This document shows positions 8,043 through 16,312 of a DNA stretch of 64,000 nucleotides, piece by piece. The position numbers were made by a program, and so were the translations under genes. The stretch comes from CBDFHV01 sp965247705. GTDB taxonomy: Bacteria; Pseudomonadota; Alphaproteobacteria; Rhodospirillales; CAMCUA01. The stretch is taken from contig CBDFHV010000047.1 in assembly GCA_965247705.1 (NCBI GenBank), positions 1 through 64,000 on the forward strand, given 5' to 3'. A model generated the notes under the pieces. The model was not told the origin of the DNA, made no database searches, and saw only the letters and a program-made list of their open reading frames with translations. The stretch's first letter is position 1; every line of letters starts with the position of its first letter.

Positions 8043-8951
8043 TCATGATCCTCCTGTGCGCAGGCGCTCTCCCCGGCCGTCGCAGCGCAAGGTGTGCCAC
8101 GGATTGACGTCGGGGGTGCCGCGGGTGAAGTGCATCTCCTTGTCGATCTGATCGAAAATGACCGCAGAGATGGTCCAACAGGGCGCCATACTGTTGGTCC
8201 GCGAGCCCGGTACCTCGGCGCCAAGGCAACAGCAAGAGCCCAAGCCCCCGTCGCCCCTCGGTCCGCGCCACGCCAAAGTCTGCTTTAAAAGCTTCAGGAC
8301 GTCCGGCTTGCTCATGCCCCGAGGCACGGAATCGTGCACCTCCTCCATGGCCTCGGCCATGCGCCCGCAACGGATGGATCGGTCCTGGCGCACGTACTCG
8401 GGCAGCGCTTCCTGTTCTGCCTGAAGAATGAGGAAACCGTTGTTGCCGCGCGCCGTGTGGCCCTCCGGGTAGTCCTTTGCGGCAATCCGGTCCTCGCAGT
8501 GTTCGATCGCCGTGATCCGGCCGTGGGCGTCGGCCACCAGAAAGTTGCCGCCGCGCTGGCCGCTGCCTTTGCCTGTGTACTTGGGCAGGACCCTCATGGC
8601 GTAATCCACGGCATCTTCGGTCCGATCGAACGTCTCCAGGACATAGGCGCCGATGGCGCTTCTGTTGTCCGTATCGACCGGGAAGTCCCCGTCGGGGCGG
8701 TCCTCCCGCGTGTCATCGGCGAACGGTCCGCGGTAGTCCAGGAACGAGCGCAAGACCGATAGCCCGGCGTCGTTCATCCCCGAATTGACCCCCGGCCGCT
8801 CGACAAGATTGAACCCAAGGATCTCATGGCCGGTGCCACCGCCAATACGGGCGTGCCACAGGCTCTTCCAGTTGTAGTCGGTGGTCTTGAGGGCGAAGGC
8901 CACGGGATTGCCGTCCCGGTCCCGGGTGGACACGGCGCCGATCGTGCACAT
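8043..8951 (-). CDS. C45-type Ntn hydrolase (acyl-CoA:6-APA acyltransferase-like)
   Basis: The protein begins MCTIGA, so removal of Met leaves an N-terminal Cys, the nucleophile of Ntn hydrolases. Internal family motifs are FNLVERPGVNSGMNDAGLSV and GNNGFLI. The closest recognisable relatives are the C45 peptidase / 6-aminopenicillanate acyltransferase and linear amide hydrolase families, which cleave or form C-N bonds. The length is 302 aa. The C-terminal third is rich in Gly and Cys (GDGGLGSCCCLG). The specific substrate is unknown. Placement between a TAXI transporter and a sulfotransferase suggests action on an imported N-acyl or amide compound. Confidence 0.7.
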   Translation of the reverse strand: MCTIGAVSTRDRDGNPVAFALKTTDYNWKSLWHARIGGGTGHEILGFNLVERPGVNSGMNDAGLSVLRSFLDYRGPFADDTREDRPDGDFPVDTDNRSAIGAYVLETFDRTEDAVDYAMRVLPKYTGKGSGQRGGNFLVADAHGRITAIEHCEDRIAAKDYPEGHTARGNNGFLILQAEQEALPEYVRQDRSIRCGRMAEAMEEVHDSVPRGMSKPDVLKLLKQTLAWRGPRGDGGLGSCCCLGAEVPGSRTNSMAPCWTISAVIFDQIDKEMHFTRGTPDVNPWHTLRCDGRGERLRTGGS

Positions 8952-9047
8952 GGGCGAGGAACCCTCTCGAACAAAGTCAGCGCGTGTTCCGAGCTCAGGT
9001 CAACGGGAGCGCCCAGGGCGGTCGGACACCGCCCCGGGAAACGAAAG

Positions 9048-9069
9048 GGCCGCCAAATTTCAGGCGGCC
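9048..9069 (-). terminator. Hairpin between TAXI gene and Ntn-hydrolase gene
   Basis: GGCCGCC at 9048-9054 pairs perfectly with GGCGGCC at 9063-9069 around an 8-base loop. On the minus strand the hairpin is followed by CTTTCGTTTC, which is only moderately T-rich. It may be a weak terminator or a processing site that lowers expression of the downstream hydrolase, sulfotransferase and peptidase genes relative to the transporter. Confidence 0.4.
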
Positions 9070-9081
9070 GCCGATGGGCGG

Positions 9082-10059
9082 TCAGGGAAGCTTGACGCCC
9101 TTTTCCGTGTAGTAGCGGATGGCGCCCGGGTGGATGGGAATCTTGGCGTGCTGAACGTTGTCGAGGGTCATTTTCTTCCACGCCTTGTGTGAAGCATCCA
9201 GCTCCGCCCGGTTTTCGAAAGTCGCCTTTGTCGCCTCGTAAACCAGGTCCTCCGGCACGTGGGTTCCGGTGCCGAACCAGTGGAGCTGCCCGATGGTCGG
9301 GATCGCCTGGCCATTGCCGTTGTACGTCTTGCCCGGGATGGTTGCCAGCGAGAACCACGGCATTGCCTCAATGGTCTTCTTCGCCAAATCCCCGTGGCCC
9401 ATGCCGAATACCAGGAAGTCGAGCTGCGAAGTGATCGCGGCAATCGCCGGATGGGGCGGCGATCCAAGGGTCGCTGCCATATCGAGGACTCCGTCCTGCA
9501 TCATCTGGTTGGCCTGGCCGTGGCCCACGTTGGTGATCTGGGATGGCGCAAGACCGGTCGCCTTAAGCATCGCTTTGCCGAACAGGTCGACGCCACTGCC
9601 GGGGCGACTGAGATTGAAGCGCTTGCCGACGACGTCCTCGATCTTGGTGAGGCCGCTGTTCCTCGGTGTCCAGAATTGTGCGGGCGTCGTTTCCAAGGGA
9701 AACATCAGGCGCAGGTTCGTGTACTTTTTCCCCTTGGCGAAGCCGGTTCCCGAATAAGCTTGCAGGGAGATGCCCGCCAGCATGCCGGTCGCGAAATCCT
9801 GTTGCCCTTCGCCCAGGAGCCGGGCGTTCACCGAGGCACCGGCCGTCGACTCGACCGAGGAGTTGATCTCCAGCTTCTTGTTCATCAGGCTCGACCAGCC
9901 TAGGGCAAGAAACTGGATCGTGCCCTCCAGGGGTCCGCCGCCCACGGTAATCCGATTTGGCCAGCCGTCCCGCGCGGCGTGGGCGGGCAAGCTGAACACC
10001 GTCGCGGCAACCACGATGGCGGCTGCCGTTTTCCAGTTTCGACTTATCGTATCCTGCAT
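9082..10059 (-). CDS. TAXI-family TRAP transporter solute-binding protein
   Basis: This is the periplasmic binding component of a TAXI-type TRAP transporter. The 325-aa protein has a signal peptide (basic start, hydrophobic core, cleavage near LPAHAA). The mature start ITVGGGPLEGTIQFLALGWSSLMNK and the region SVESTAGASVNARLLGEGQQDFA are typical of the family. The ATG at 10059 is preceded by a strong AGGAGG site. It lies 10 bases after the fused permease gene, so the two form one transport system. Substrates of this class are usually organic acids or amino acids; this one is unknown. Confidence 0.88.
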   Translation of the reverse strand: MQDTISRNWKTAAAIVVAATVFSLPAHAARDGWPNRITVGGGPLEGTIQFLALGWSSLMNKKLEINSSVESTAGASVNARLLGEGQQDFATGMLAGISLQAYSGTGFAKGKKYTNLRLMFPLETTPAQFWTPRNSGLTKIEDVVGKRFNLSRPGSGVDLFGKAMLKATGLAPSQITNVGHGQANQMMQDGVLDMAATLGSPPHPAIAAITSQLDFLVFGMGHGDLAKKTIEAMPWFSLATIPGKTYNGNGQAIPTIGQLHWFGTGTHVPEDLVYEATKATFENRAELDASHKAWKKMTLDNVQHAKIPIHPGAIRYYTEKGVKLP

Positions 10060-10069
10060 GGTTCGCCTC

Positions 10070-12064
10070 CTATGAGCTTGTATTGTCGTTGTTTTCGTTA
10101 TCGAGTTCGGCCGCTCCATTACGGGCCTTTACTCCGGGTCGAGTCCGCCTGAGAACCAGGGTTGACATCTCGTACCATGCTCCCAGGACGAAGGCGCCCA
10201 ATCCCACGCCATCGCTCACCCAGCCTGGCCGGATCAGCAACAGGGCAGCAGTGCCGAGGACGACGCGCCGCCACAGCGGTTTTCGCCAATTTAGCACACA
10301 ATGGGAGAGCGCATAGACGCCGAGGCAGGCAGTCGCGACGGTCATTCCTATCCGCCACCACGGGCCGTCAAGCAGCAGAGAAGGACCGTAGACAAACATG
10401 TAGGGGACAATGTAGGCGGCGATGCCGAGCCGCACCGCGAGAAAACCAACGGTCATGGCGTTGCTGCCGGCAAGTCCCGCGGCGGCGAACGCCGATACCG
10501 CCACCGGCGGCGTGATGGTGGCCAGAGCGGCGAAATAAAAGATGAAGAGGTGGCCGGCAAGCACCGGCACACCCACCTTTTCCAGGGCTGGTCCGGCCGA
10601 GGCCGCGGCGATCAGGTAGGCGGCCACGGTCGGCACCCCCATCCCCAGGACCATGGACACCACCATGACCGCCATCAGCGCCAGCAGCGTACTGTTTCCC
10701 ACGTAGCCGAGCAGGAGATCGGCGAATTTCAACCCCAGCCCGGTCAGGGACAGGACTCCGACGACGACCCCCGCCAGGGCGCACGGGGCGGCCACATCCA
10801 TCGCCGAAACGAGGGCCCGGTAGAGGGCCTCGGCCGTCGCTCTGAGGCCCATCCGAGTTTCCGCCTTGAGCCAGCTCGCCACCATGGCAGCCAGGATTCC
10901 GTAGAACGCCGACTTCATGGGCGAGACCTGCTCGATCACAAGAAAGTAGAGCAGAACGACGATCGGCAGCAGCAGGTGGCCGTTGCGCCGAATGACCGTG
11001 GCGAAGCGCGGCAGGCTGTCGCGCGGCAGGCCCATCATGCCGAGATTGTCGGCCTCGACACTGATCATGAAGAATACGGAAACAAAGTAGAGGATCGCCG
11101 GTATCAAGGCCGCGGCGGCAATCGTCAGGTAGGGAATTCCCGTCACTTCCGCCATGACGAAGGCGGTCACGCCCATGACCGGAGGCATGAGCTGTCCACC
11201 GGTCGACGCCACGGCCTCGACCGCCCCGGCAAACGCGGGACGATAGCCCATCCGTTTCATCAGCGGGATCGTGAAAGCACCGGTCGTCACCACGTTGCTG
11301 ACCGAGCTCCCCGACATGGTGCCGAACAGGGAACTGGCCACCACCGCCACCTTGGCCGGCCCGCCCTTGGCTTGACCGGCCAGGGCCAGGGCGGTGTCGA
11401 TAAACAGACGTCCGGCGCCCGAGCGCTGCAGCACCGTGCCGAAGATAATGAAGAACATGATGAAGGTGGCGGATGCCGCCATCGCCTGGCCGTAAATGCC
11501 GTCGACGCTGTAGAGATAGGTGATGGTCCGCTCGAAGGAATAGCCCCGGTGGCCCCACAAACCCGGCAGCAGGTCGCCGAACATGGCATAGGCGACACAG
11601 ATAACGGCCAGCGTCGGCAGCACCAGTCCCTGCAATCGCCGGCCCATCTCGAGAATCAGTAGGAACGTTACTGTTGCAAAGACGACGTCGTAGGTGTTGG
11701 GCGTCACGCCCACCCGATAGAGGACCGCGTCGAAATCAATCATGATGTAGAGCACGGTCGCCCAAGCCAGAACCACGAGAGCGTAGTCAGCGATTCCTGG
11801 ACCCCGTTCCCGACCTCGCGCGGTCGCCGCGATCAGTAGAAACGTCAGTGATGCCGTCAGTGACAGGTGGACCGCACGGAGCACCCATGGCTGGATCGGC
11901 TGTACCATGAGGACATAAATGTGAAAGACGGCGCCCAAGGCGCCGGCAACGAACAATGTCCGTCCCAGCACGCTGGGGACGATGCGGTGACGGGCGTCCG
12001 GCGCTTGCTCGGGTGGCGCTACGCTGTCATCGGGATTGCCGCCGGGCCGCGTGTCGGAACTCAT
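10070..12064 (-). CDS. TRAP transporter fused permease (4TM/12TM)
   Basis: A 664-aa integral membrane protein that fuses the small and large TRAP permease subunits, as is usual in TAXI systems. Several N-terminal helices are followed by the DctM-like segment with SGSSVSNVVTTGAFTIPLMKRMGYRP, GGQLMPPVMGVTAFVMAE, and MGVPTVAAYLIAA and FYFAALATITPPVAVSAFAA near the C-terminus. The ATG at 12064 has GAAGGA upstream. It is the first gene of the minus-strand operon continuing into the TAXI binding protein and probably three enzymes. Confidence 0.9.
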   Translation of the reverse strand: MSSDTRPGGNPDDSVAPPEQAPDARHRIVPSVLGRTLFVAGALGAVFHIYVLMVQPIQPWVLRAVHLSLTASLTFLLIAATARGRERGPGIADYALVVLAWATVLYIMIDFDAVLYRVGVTPNTYDVVFATVTFLLILEMGRRLQGLVLPTLAVICVAYAMFGDLLPGLWGHRGYSFERTITYLYSVDGIYGQAMAASATFIMFFIIFGTVLQRSGAGRLFIDTALALAGQAKGGPAKVAVVASSLFGTMSGSSVSNVVTTGAFTIPLMKRMGYRPAFAGAVEAVASTGGQLMPPVMGVTAFVMAEVTGIPYLTIAAAALIPAILYFVSVFFMISVEADNLGMMGLPRDSLPRFATVIRRNGHLLLPIVVLLYFLVIEQVSPMKSAFYGILAAMVASWLKAETRMGLRATAEALYRALVSAMDVAAPCALAGVVVGVLSLTGLGLKFADLLLGYVGNSTLLALMAVMVVSMVLGMGVPTVAAYLIAAASAGPALEKVGVPVLAGHLFIFYFAALATITPPVAVSAFAAAGLAGSNAMTVGFLAVRLGIAAYIVPYMFVYGPSLLLDGPWWRIGMTVATACLGVYALSHCVLNWRKPLWRRVVLGTAALLLIRPGWVSDGVGLGAFVLGAWYEMSTLVLRRTRPGVKARNGAAELDNENNDNTSS

Positions 12065-12487
12065 TAGTGGTCATCCTTCGCCTTTCGCGCCCGCGGCGGA
12101 GGTTTTGTCGGCCTTAGCGCCGGCGCTCGCCAATCTTCCGGCGCGCAACCCGGCAGGTGACAGTCCAGGGACCGACTCCGCGTGTCCAGTCCGGTAGACG
12201 CACTTTCGTCCCCCATGTCTTCCATGCACGGGAGACCCGATCCCCTGCTGCCGCATCCATTGTGGAAAGCGATCGGCACCTTCCCGGAGGCGGTTGCACA
12301 AGTTAGCACGGAATTTGCCTCCCGCATCAGCGACGTCAGACGGAACCCCTATCGATAGGGCGAGTCATACGTTCTCGCCACCCGCTCTTCGGCACAGCTC
12401 GAACCGCCATTCGGCCCGCAAATAACGCCAGTCTGGTATATGACGGGTCATGAACCGAGGGCCTGCCCCTGACGGCGCGAGCCGATC
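12065..12487. other. Intergenic region between TRAP operon and phosphonate cluster
   Basis: No gene is supported here. An 87-codon minus-strand frame (12064-12327) lacks family resemblance and has Arg/Pro/Ser-rich composition typical of an unused frame. The region separates divergent genes and must hold promoters for the TRAP operon and for the flippase-like gene. A TATATG at about 12437-12442 could be a -10 box for the rightward gene, but no convincing -35 box was seen. Confidence 0.4.
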
Positions 12488-13531
12488 GTGAACCGTAGCC
12501 AAAGAAATCTGCGGCTAATGGCGGTGCTTGGCCTCGCCCTAGGCCTCAGCCTGACCGGCTACTTGATCGTGGCGCAGGACTTGACCGCGCTCGGCGCGGC
12601 CCTCGCGGCGCTCGGCTGGGGCGTGGCCCTGCTGCCGTTCACCTATCTGCCCCACGTGTTGATCGCCGCCCAGTGCCTGCGACTGATCTTTCCCTCCGGC
12701 GCGGTGCCGGGCTATTGGCGCAGTCTCTGGGGCACGGTGGTCGCACGGGCGGTCAATATCCTGTTGCCGGTGGCGAGCCTTGGCGGCGACGTGGTCCGGG
12801 CACGCATCATCGCCCAGGGCGGAATCCCCGGCGCGGTGGCCGGCGCCGGGGCGACGGTCGACAAGACGGTGCAGACCGTCTCCCTGGTGCTGTGGGGGAT
12901 GATTGGAATCGCCACGCTGCTGTGGCTGGAGGCCGATCCCGAGATTGTTCGCGCGGCGGCAGTCTTCACCGTCGGTCTCGCCGCCGCCGCGATCTGCTTC
13001 GTGCTGGTGCAGCGGTCGGGCGCCCTGATGCTGGTGTCTCGATATTTGGCGCGTCACGGCGCCGTCGCCGTGGCCGAATTCGCCGCCCACGCCGACACGG
13101 CGCTTCAGGAGAGCTACCGCCGGGGCGGCCGATTCCTGTTCGCCACGGTCTTGATGACGTTGGCGCGCGCGACCCTCACCCTGGAGGTCTGGCTCGCCGC
13201 CCATCTGATCGGCCTGCCCGTTGGATTGGCCGAGGCCCTGATGCTGAAAAGCTTGACCGGGATGGTGCGGGGCGTTGCCTTCGTGGTGCCGAGCGGCCTC
13301 GGCGTGCAGGAAGGAGCATTCATCCTCCTCGGCGGCCTGCTTGGTCAGCCGGCGGAGGCGATGCTTGCCGTGGCCCTGGCTATCCGCGGCCGCGAAATTC
13401 TGGTCAGCCTACCGACGCTGGTTTGCTGGCAACTCATGGAGAGCTGCTTGGTGTTGCACCGGGTTGGGCAACCCCGCCCGGCGGACGCGCCGAGGCATGA
13501 AGCCAACCCCGCCACTCGCCCGGATGCCTGA
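12488..13531 (+). CDS. Flippase-like integral membrane protein (UPF0104 / LPG synthase TM family)
   Basis: A 347-aa polytopic protein with about eight hydrophobic helices. It resembles the UPF0104 / lysylphosphatidylglycerol-synthase transmembrane domain family: the segment NILLPVASLGGDVVRARII is characteristic, as is VPSGLGVQEGAFILLGGL near the C-terminus. Members translocate lipids or accompany lipid head-group synthesis (HpnL-like). GTG at 12488 is the likely start. It lies next to a phosphonate cluster that ends in a CDP-alcohol phosphotransferase, so a role in moving a phosphonolipid between leaflets is plausible but inferred. Its last 98 bases overlap the convergent acyltransferase-like gene. 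Confidence 0.75.
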   Translation: MNRSQRNLRLMAVLGLALGLSLTGYLIVAQDLTALGAALAALGWGVALLPFTYLPHVLIAAQCLRLIFPSGAVPGYWRSLWGTVVARAVNILLPVASLGGDVVRARIIAQGGIPGAVAGAGATVDKTVQTVSLVLWGMIGIATLLWLEADPEIVRAAAVFTVGLAAAAICFVLVQRSGALMLVSRYLARHGAVAVAEFAAHADTALQESYRRGGRFLFATVLMTLARATLTLEVWLAAHLIGLPVGLAEALMLKSLTGMVRGVAFVVPSGLGVQEGAFILLGGLLGQPAEAMLAVALAIRGREILVSLPTLVCWQLMESCLVLHRVGQPRPADAPRHEANPATRPDA

Positions 13532-14456
13532 GCACCACGGTTTCGAGACGCCTTGCGTAGGCCTGGATCGCGCTTTGCACGGCCGCCCGGCCTCCTACCG
13601 CTCGATCGAGGGGAAGCGGCGGCTCGATCACCGTCTCGAACACGCCGTCGACGGACCTTACGGTGAACGCCGGCAGCAATGGGGCTGAAGCCTCATAGGC
13701 AATGTCGGGCGCCCCGGAGGCGAGCCCGATCGTGCCATCGAGAAACGGCACTTCGACGGGTCGGCGCGCGTCTTCGCGCGCGACCAACGAGACGAACCCG
13801 TTGGCGCGGAGCATTTGCAGCAGGGTCCGGAGCGCCATGGTCGGACTGTCCGGATCGAGTTCGACGCGATCGGCGAGAAATCGCGCTTCGATCCGCTGGC
13901 GATAGGGGTTGAGCAGTCGCCAGCCGAGTTGAGTGTCGGAGAAGCCGTGCCGCGGATGGCTGAGGTGACCGATCCGGTAGCCGGCGTCGAACAGAGCCAT
14001 TTTGGCGAGCAGGCTGGCGAACACGAAATGTCCAGACCAGATGACGACCCCCTTGCCGCCCGCCCGCGCCGCCTCCAGATGCTCGGCGCCGAGGAGGCGC
14101 ATCGCCGGTCGCCAGTCGCCGGGCCGAGCAGCACGGCACAATTGCAGCAGTGATTCCAGGTCGTTGGCGGCAAGGTCTCCGGGGATCGCATCCAACGGCA
14201 TGGATGTCGATCGCGCGCCAAGGAGGCCGGAAATCCGTCGCGCCATCCCTTCTCCGTCCCAGCCCATGCGCTGCAGGGGCGCGAAACGCCGCCCGAAACC
14301 GCGCCACGCGGGCTCGGGCAATAGCCGCGCGATCGCCGTCATGATCGGCATGCCCAGTAGAACGGCGGCATCGTGGGCGTCGGCGATCGGGGGACGGGAT
14401 GATTTTCGGATTGGCATGATGTGGTGGTACCCCGGGGCGGACGGCGTCGTGGTCAT
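13434..14456 (-). CDS. LpxL/HtrB-like acyltransferase homologue with altered catalytic motif
   Basis: This 340-aa protein resembles the lipid A lauroyl/myristoyl acyltransferase family. The segment GKGVVIWSGHFVFASLLAKMAL aligns with the family's HX4(D/E) block, but the acidic residue is Ser here (HFVFAS). VSLVAREDARRPVEVPFLDG matches the downstream family block that contains the substrate-binding Arg/Asp. ATG at 14456 is preferred; ATG at 14417 is an alternative. It is divergent from the PEP mutase gene and overlaps the flippase-like gene tail to tail by 98 bases. A lipid-related role fits the neighbourhood, but the missing acid questions whether it acylates at all. Confidence 0.65.
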   Translation of the reverse strand: MTTTPSAPGYHHIMPIRKSSRPPIADAHDAAVLLGMPIMTAIARLLPEPAWRGFGRRFAPLQRMGWDGEGMARRISGLLGARSTSMPLDAIPGDLAANDLESLLQLCRAARPGDWRPAMRLLGAEHLEAARAGGKGVVIWSGHFVFASLLAKMALFDAGYRIGHLSHPRHGFSDTQLGWRLLNPYRQRIEARFLADRVELDPDSPTMALRTLLQMLRANGFVSLVAREDARRPVEVPFLDGTIGLASGAPDIAYEASAPLLPAFTVRSVDGVFETVIEPPLPLDRAVGGRAAVQSAIQAYARRLETVVLRHPGEWRGWLHASARPPGGVAQPGATPSSSP

Positions 14457-14638
14457 CGGTATTCCGTTGCACTTCGACGCCCATTGGACCGGTCCCGCGC
14501 CAACAAAAAGTACAAATCTGTTTCCGAACAACTGCAAATTCGCTACATCATGAATTCGATCCGGGAAAAATCGGTAATGACGCGGCGGTGCCGGGCCCCA
14601 TGGCCCGCCATTGATTCGCGCACGGGAGAGAACTGACA
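14457..14638. promoter_or_regulatory. Divergent intergenic region controlling the phosphonate operon
   Basis: About 180 bases separate the divergent acyltransferase-like gene and the PEP mutase gene. The stretch 14500-14570 is noticeably richer in A and T than the surrounding genes, as expected for a promoter region. A GGGAGAG Shine-Dalgarno-like sequence lies about 9 bases before the PEP mutase ATG. No operator could be identified. Confidence 0.4.
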
Positions 14639-16312
14639 ATGTTGACGGCACTAAAGCAAGGCATCGAGACTCCGGTTCGGCTGGTCGGCGGCAAAACCGA
14701 CGCCGAGTCGAAGGCGGCCCGGTTGCGGGCGATGCTCCAATCCCCCGACCTCCGCTTCATCATGGAGGCCCACAACGGGCTGTCGGCCAAGATCGTCGAA
14801 GAGGCCGGATTTGAGGGCGTTTGGGCATCCGGGCTTTCGATTTCGACGGCGCTCGGCGTGCGCGATAACAACGAGGCGTCATGGACGCAGATTCTCGAGG
14901 TGCTGGAGTTCATGTCGGACGCGACGGCAATTCCGATCCTTGTCGACGGCGATACCGGATACGGCAATTTCAACAACTTCCGCCGGCTTGTTCAGAAGCT
15001 GTGCCAGCGCGATATTGCCGGCGTGTGCATCGAGGACAAGCTGTTCCCGAAGACGAACTCCTTCCTTGGCAGCAACCAGCCACTGGCCGACGTCGAGGAG
15101 TTCTGCGGCAAGATCAAGGCCGGTAAGGACAGCCAGACCGACGACGCCTTCAATATCGTGGCGCGGATCGAGGCGCTGATCGCCGGTTGGGGCATGGACG
15201 AGGCGCTGCGCCGGGCCGAGGCCTATCACGCCGCCGGCGCCGATGCGCTGGTGATCCATTCCAAGAAGTCGACCCCCGACGAGATCCTCACCTTCTGCCG
15301 CGAATGGGACAACCGGTGCCCGCTGGTGCTGATCCCGACCAAGTATTATCGGACCCCGACCGACCGCTTCCGCGAGGTCGGGGCTTCCCTGGTCATCTGG
15401 GCGAACCACAACCTGCGGGCGGCGATCAGTTCGATGCGCGAGGTCTCCCGGCGGCTGAAGGACGAAGAGACGCTGATCACCGTCGAGGACGAGGTGGCCC
15501 GCCTCGGCGACGTGTTCGCCCTCGCCGGCAACGACGAACTGGAGCAAGCCGAGGTCCGCTACCTGACCAAGCAAAAGCCGCCCGGCGGCGTGCTTCTGGC
15601 GGCGACACGCGGCAGCGCACTTGGCGAACTCACCCGCGACAAGCCCAAGTGCATGCTCGACGTGCGCGGCACCAGCATCCTCCAGCGCCACGTCGACATC
15701 CTGAACAATCACGACATCCGCGACGTCACGGTCGTTACCGGCTACCGGGACGACACAATCGATCTCGCCAACATCGAGACGGTACGCAACGAAGCCCATG
15801 GGGAGACCGGAGAGGCGGCATCCCTGGCGCTGGCCCGCGAGCGGCTGAATTCCGCCTGCGTCGTCGGCTACGGCGACATCGTCTATCGGCCTTTCGTGCT
15901 GTCCATGCTGCTGGACTCGGAAGCCGACATCGCCGTCGTGGTCGATACCGACTGGCGCGAGCGGCGCGAGAACGGCACCGAGAAGCCTGCCGACCTGGTC
16001 CGTTGCGGCGAGCCGTTCACGACTGATTTCCTCGACGACACGCCGGTGACCCTCACCGACATCGGCCCCGATGTCGAGGCTGCCGACGGCGAATGGGTCG
16101 GGCTGATGAAACTGACCGATGCGGGCGCGGCACGGGTCAGCGCGGAGCTGGACAGCATGGCCGACGACGGCACGCTTGCGCGCGCTGGACTGACCGACCT
16201 GTTGCGCCGGCTGATCCAGGCCGGCGAAAAACCGGCGGTGGTCTACATCACCGGCAGCTGGCTCGACGTCAACGACGCCTTCGATCTTGCCCAGGCGCGC
16301 AACGTGACCTGA
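14639..16312 (+). CDS. pepM: Phosphoenolpyruvate mutase fused to a nucleotidyltransferase domain
   Basis: The N-terminal domain (about residues 25-300) converts PEP to phosphonopyruvate, the C-P bond-forming step. The mutase signature EDKLFPKTNS is at 132-141 and VDGDTGYGN at 102-110, which distinguishes it from isocitrate lyase homologues. The C-terminal part (about 316-557) is a nucleotidyltransferase fold. Its NTP loop reads AATRGSALGELTRDKPKCML instead of the usual AAGxGSRLxxLTxxxPK, so the conserved Arg is replaced by Ala. PEP mutase-cytidylyltransferase fusions are known to activate aminoethylphosphonate as its CMP ester. The stop codon is directly followed by the ATG of the decarboxylase. 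It is the first gene of a four-gene coupled operon. Confidence 0.93.
   Translation: MLTALKQGIETPVRLVGGKTDAESKAARLRAMLQSPDLRFIMEAHNGLSAKIVEEAGFEGVWASGLSISTALGVRDNNEASWTQILEVLEFMSDATAIPILVDGDTGYGNFNNFRRLVQKLCQRDIAGVCIEDKLFPKTNSFLGSNQPLADVEEFCGKIKAGKDSQTDDAFNIVARIEALIAGWGMDEALRRAEAYHAAGADALVIHSKKSTPDEILTFCREWDNRCPLVLIPTKYYRTPTDRFREVGASLVIWANHNLRAAISSMREVSRRLKDEETLITVEDEVARLGDVFALAGNDELEQAEVRYLTKQKPPGGVLLAATRGSALGELTRDKPKCMLDVRGTSILQRHVDILNNHDIRDVTVVTGYRDDTIDLANIETVRNEAHGETGEAASLALARERLNSACVVGYGDIVYRPFVLSMLLDSEADIAVVVDTDWRERRENGTEKPADLVRCGEPFTTDFLDDTPVTLTDIGPDVEAADGEWVGLMKLTDAGAARVSAELDSMADDGTLARAGLTDLLRRLIQAGEKPAVVYITGSWLDVNDAFDLAQARNVT

Noticed and set aside
12064..12327. An 87-codon minus-strand frame just upstream of the TRAP permease
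   Set aside because: No family resemblance, weak composition and no ribosome site; treated as intergenic.
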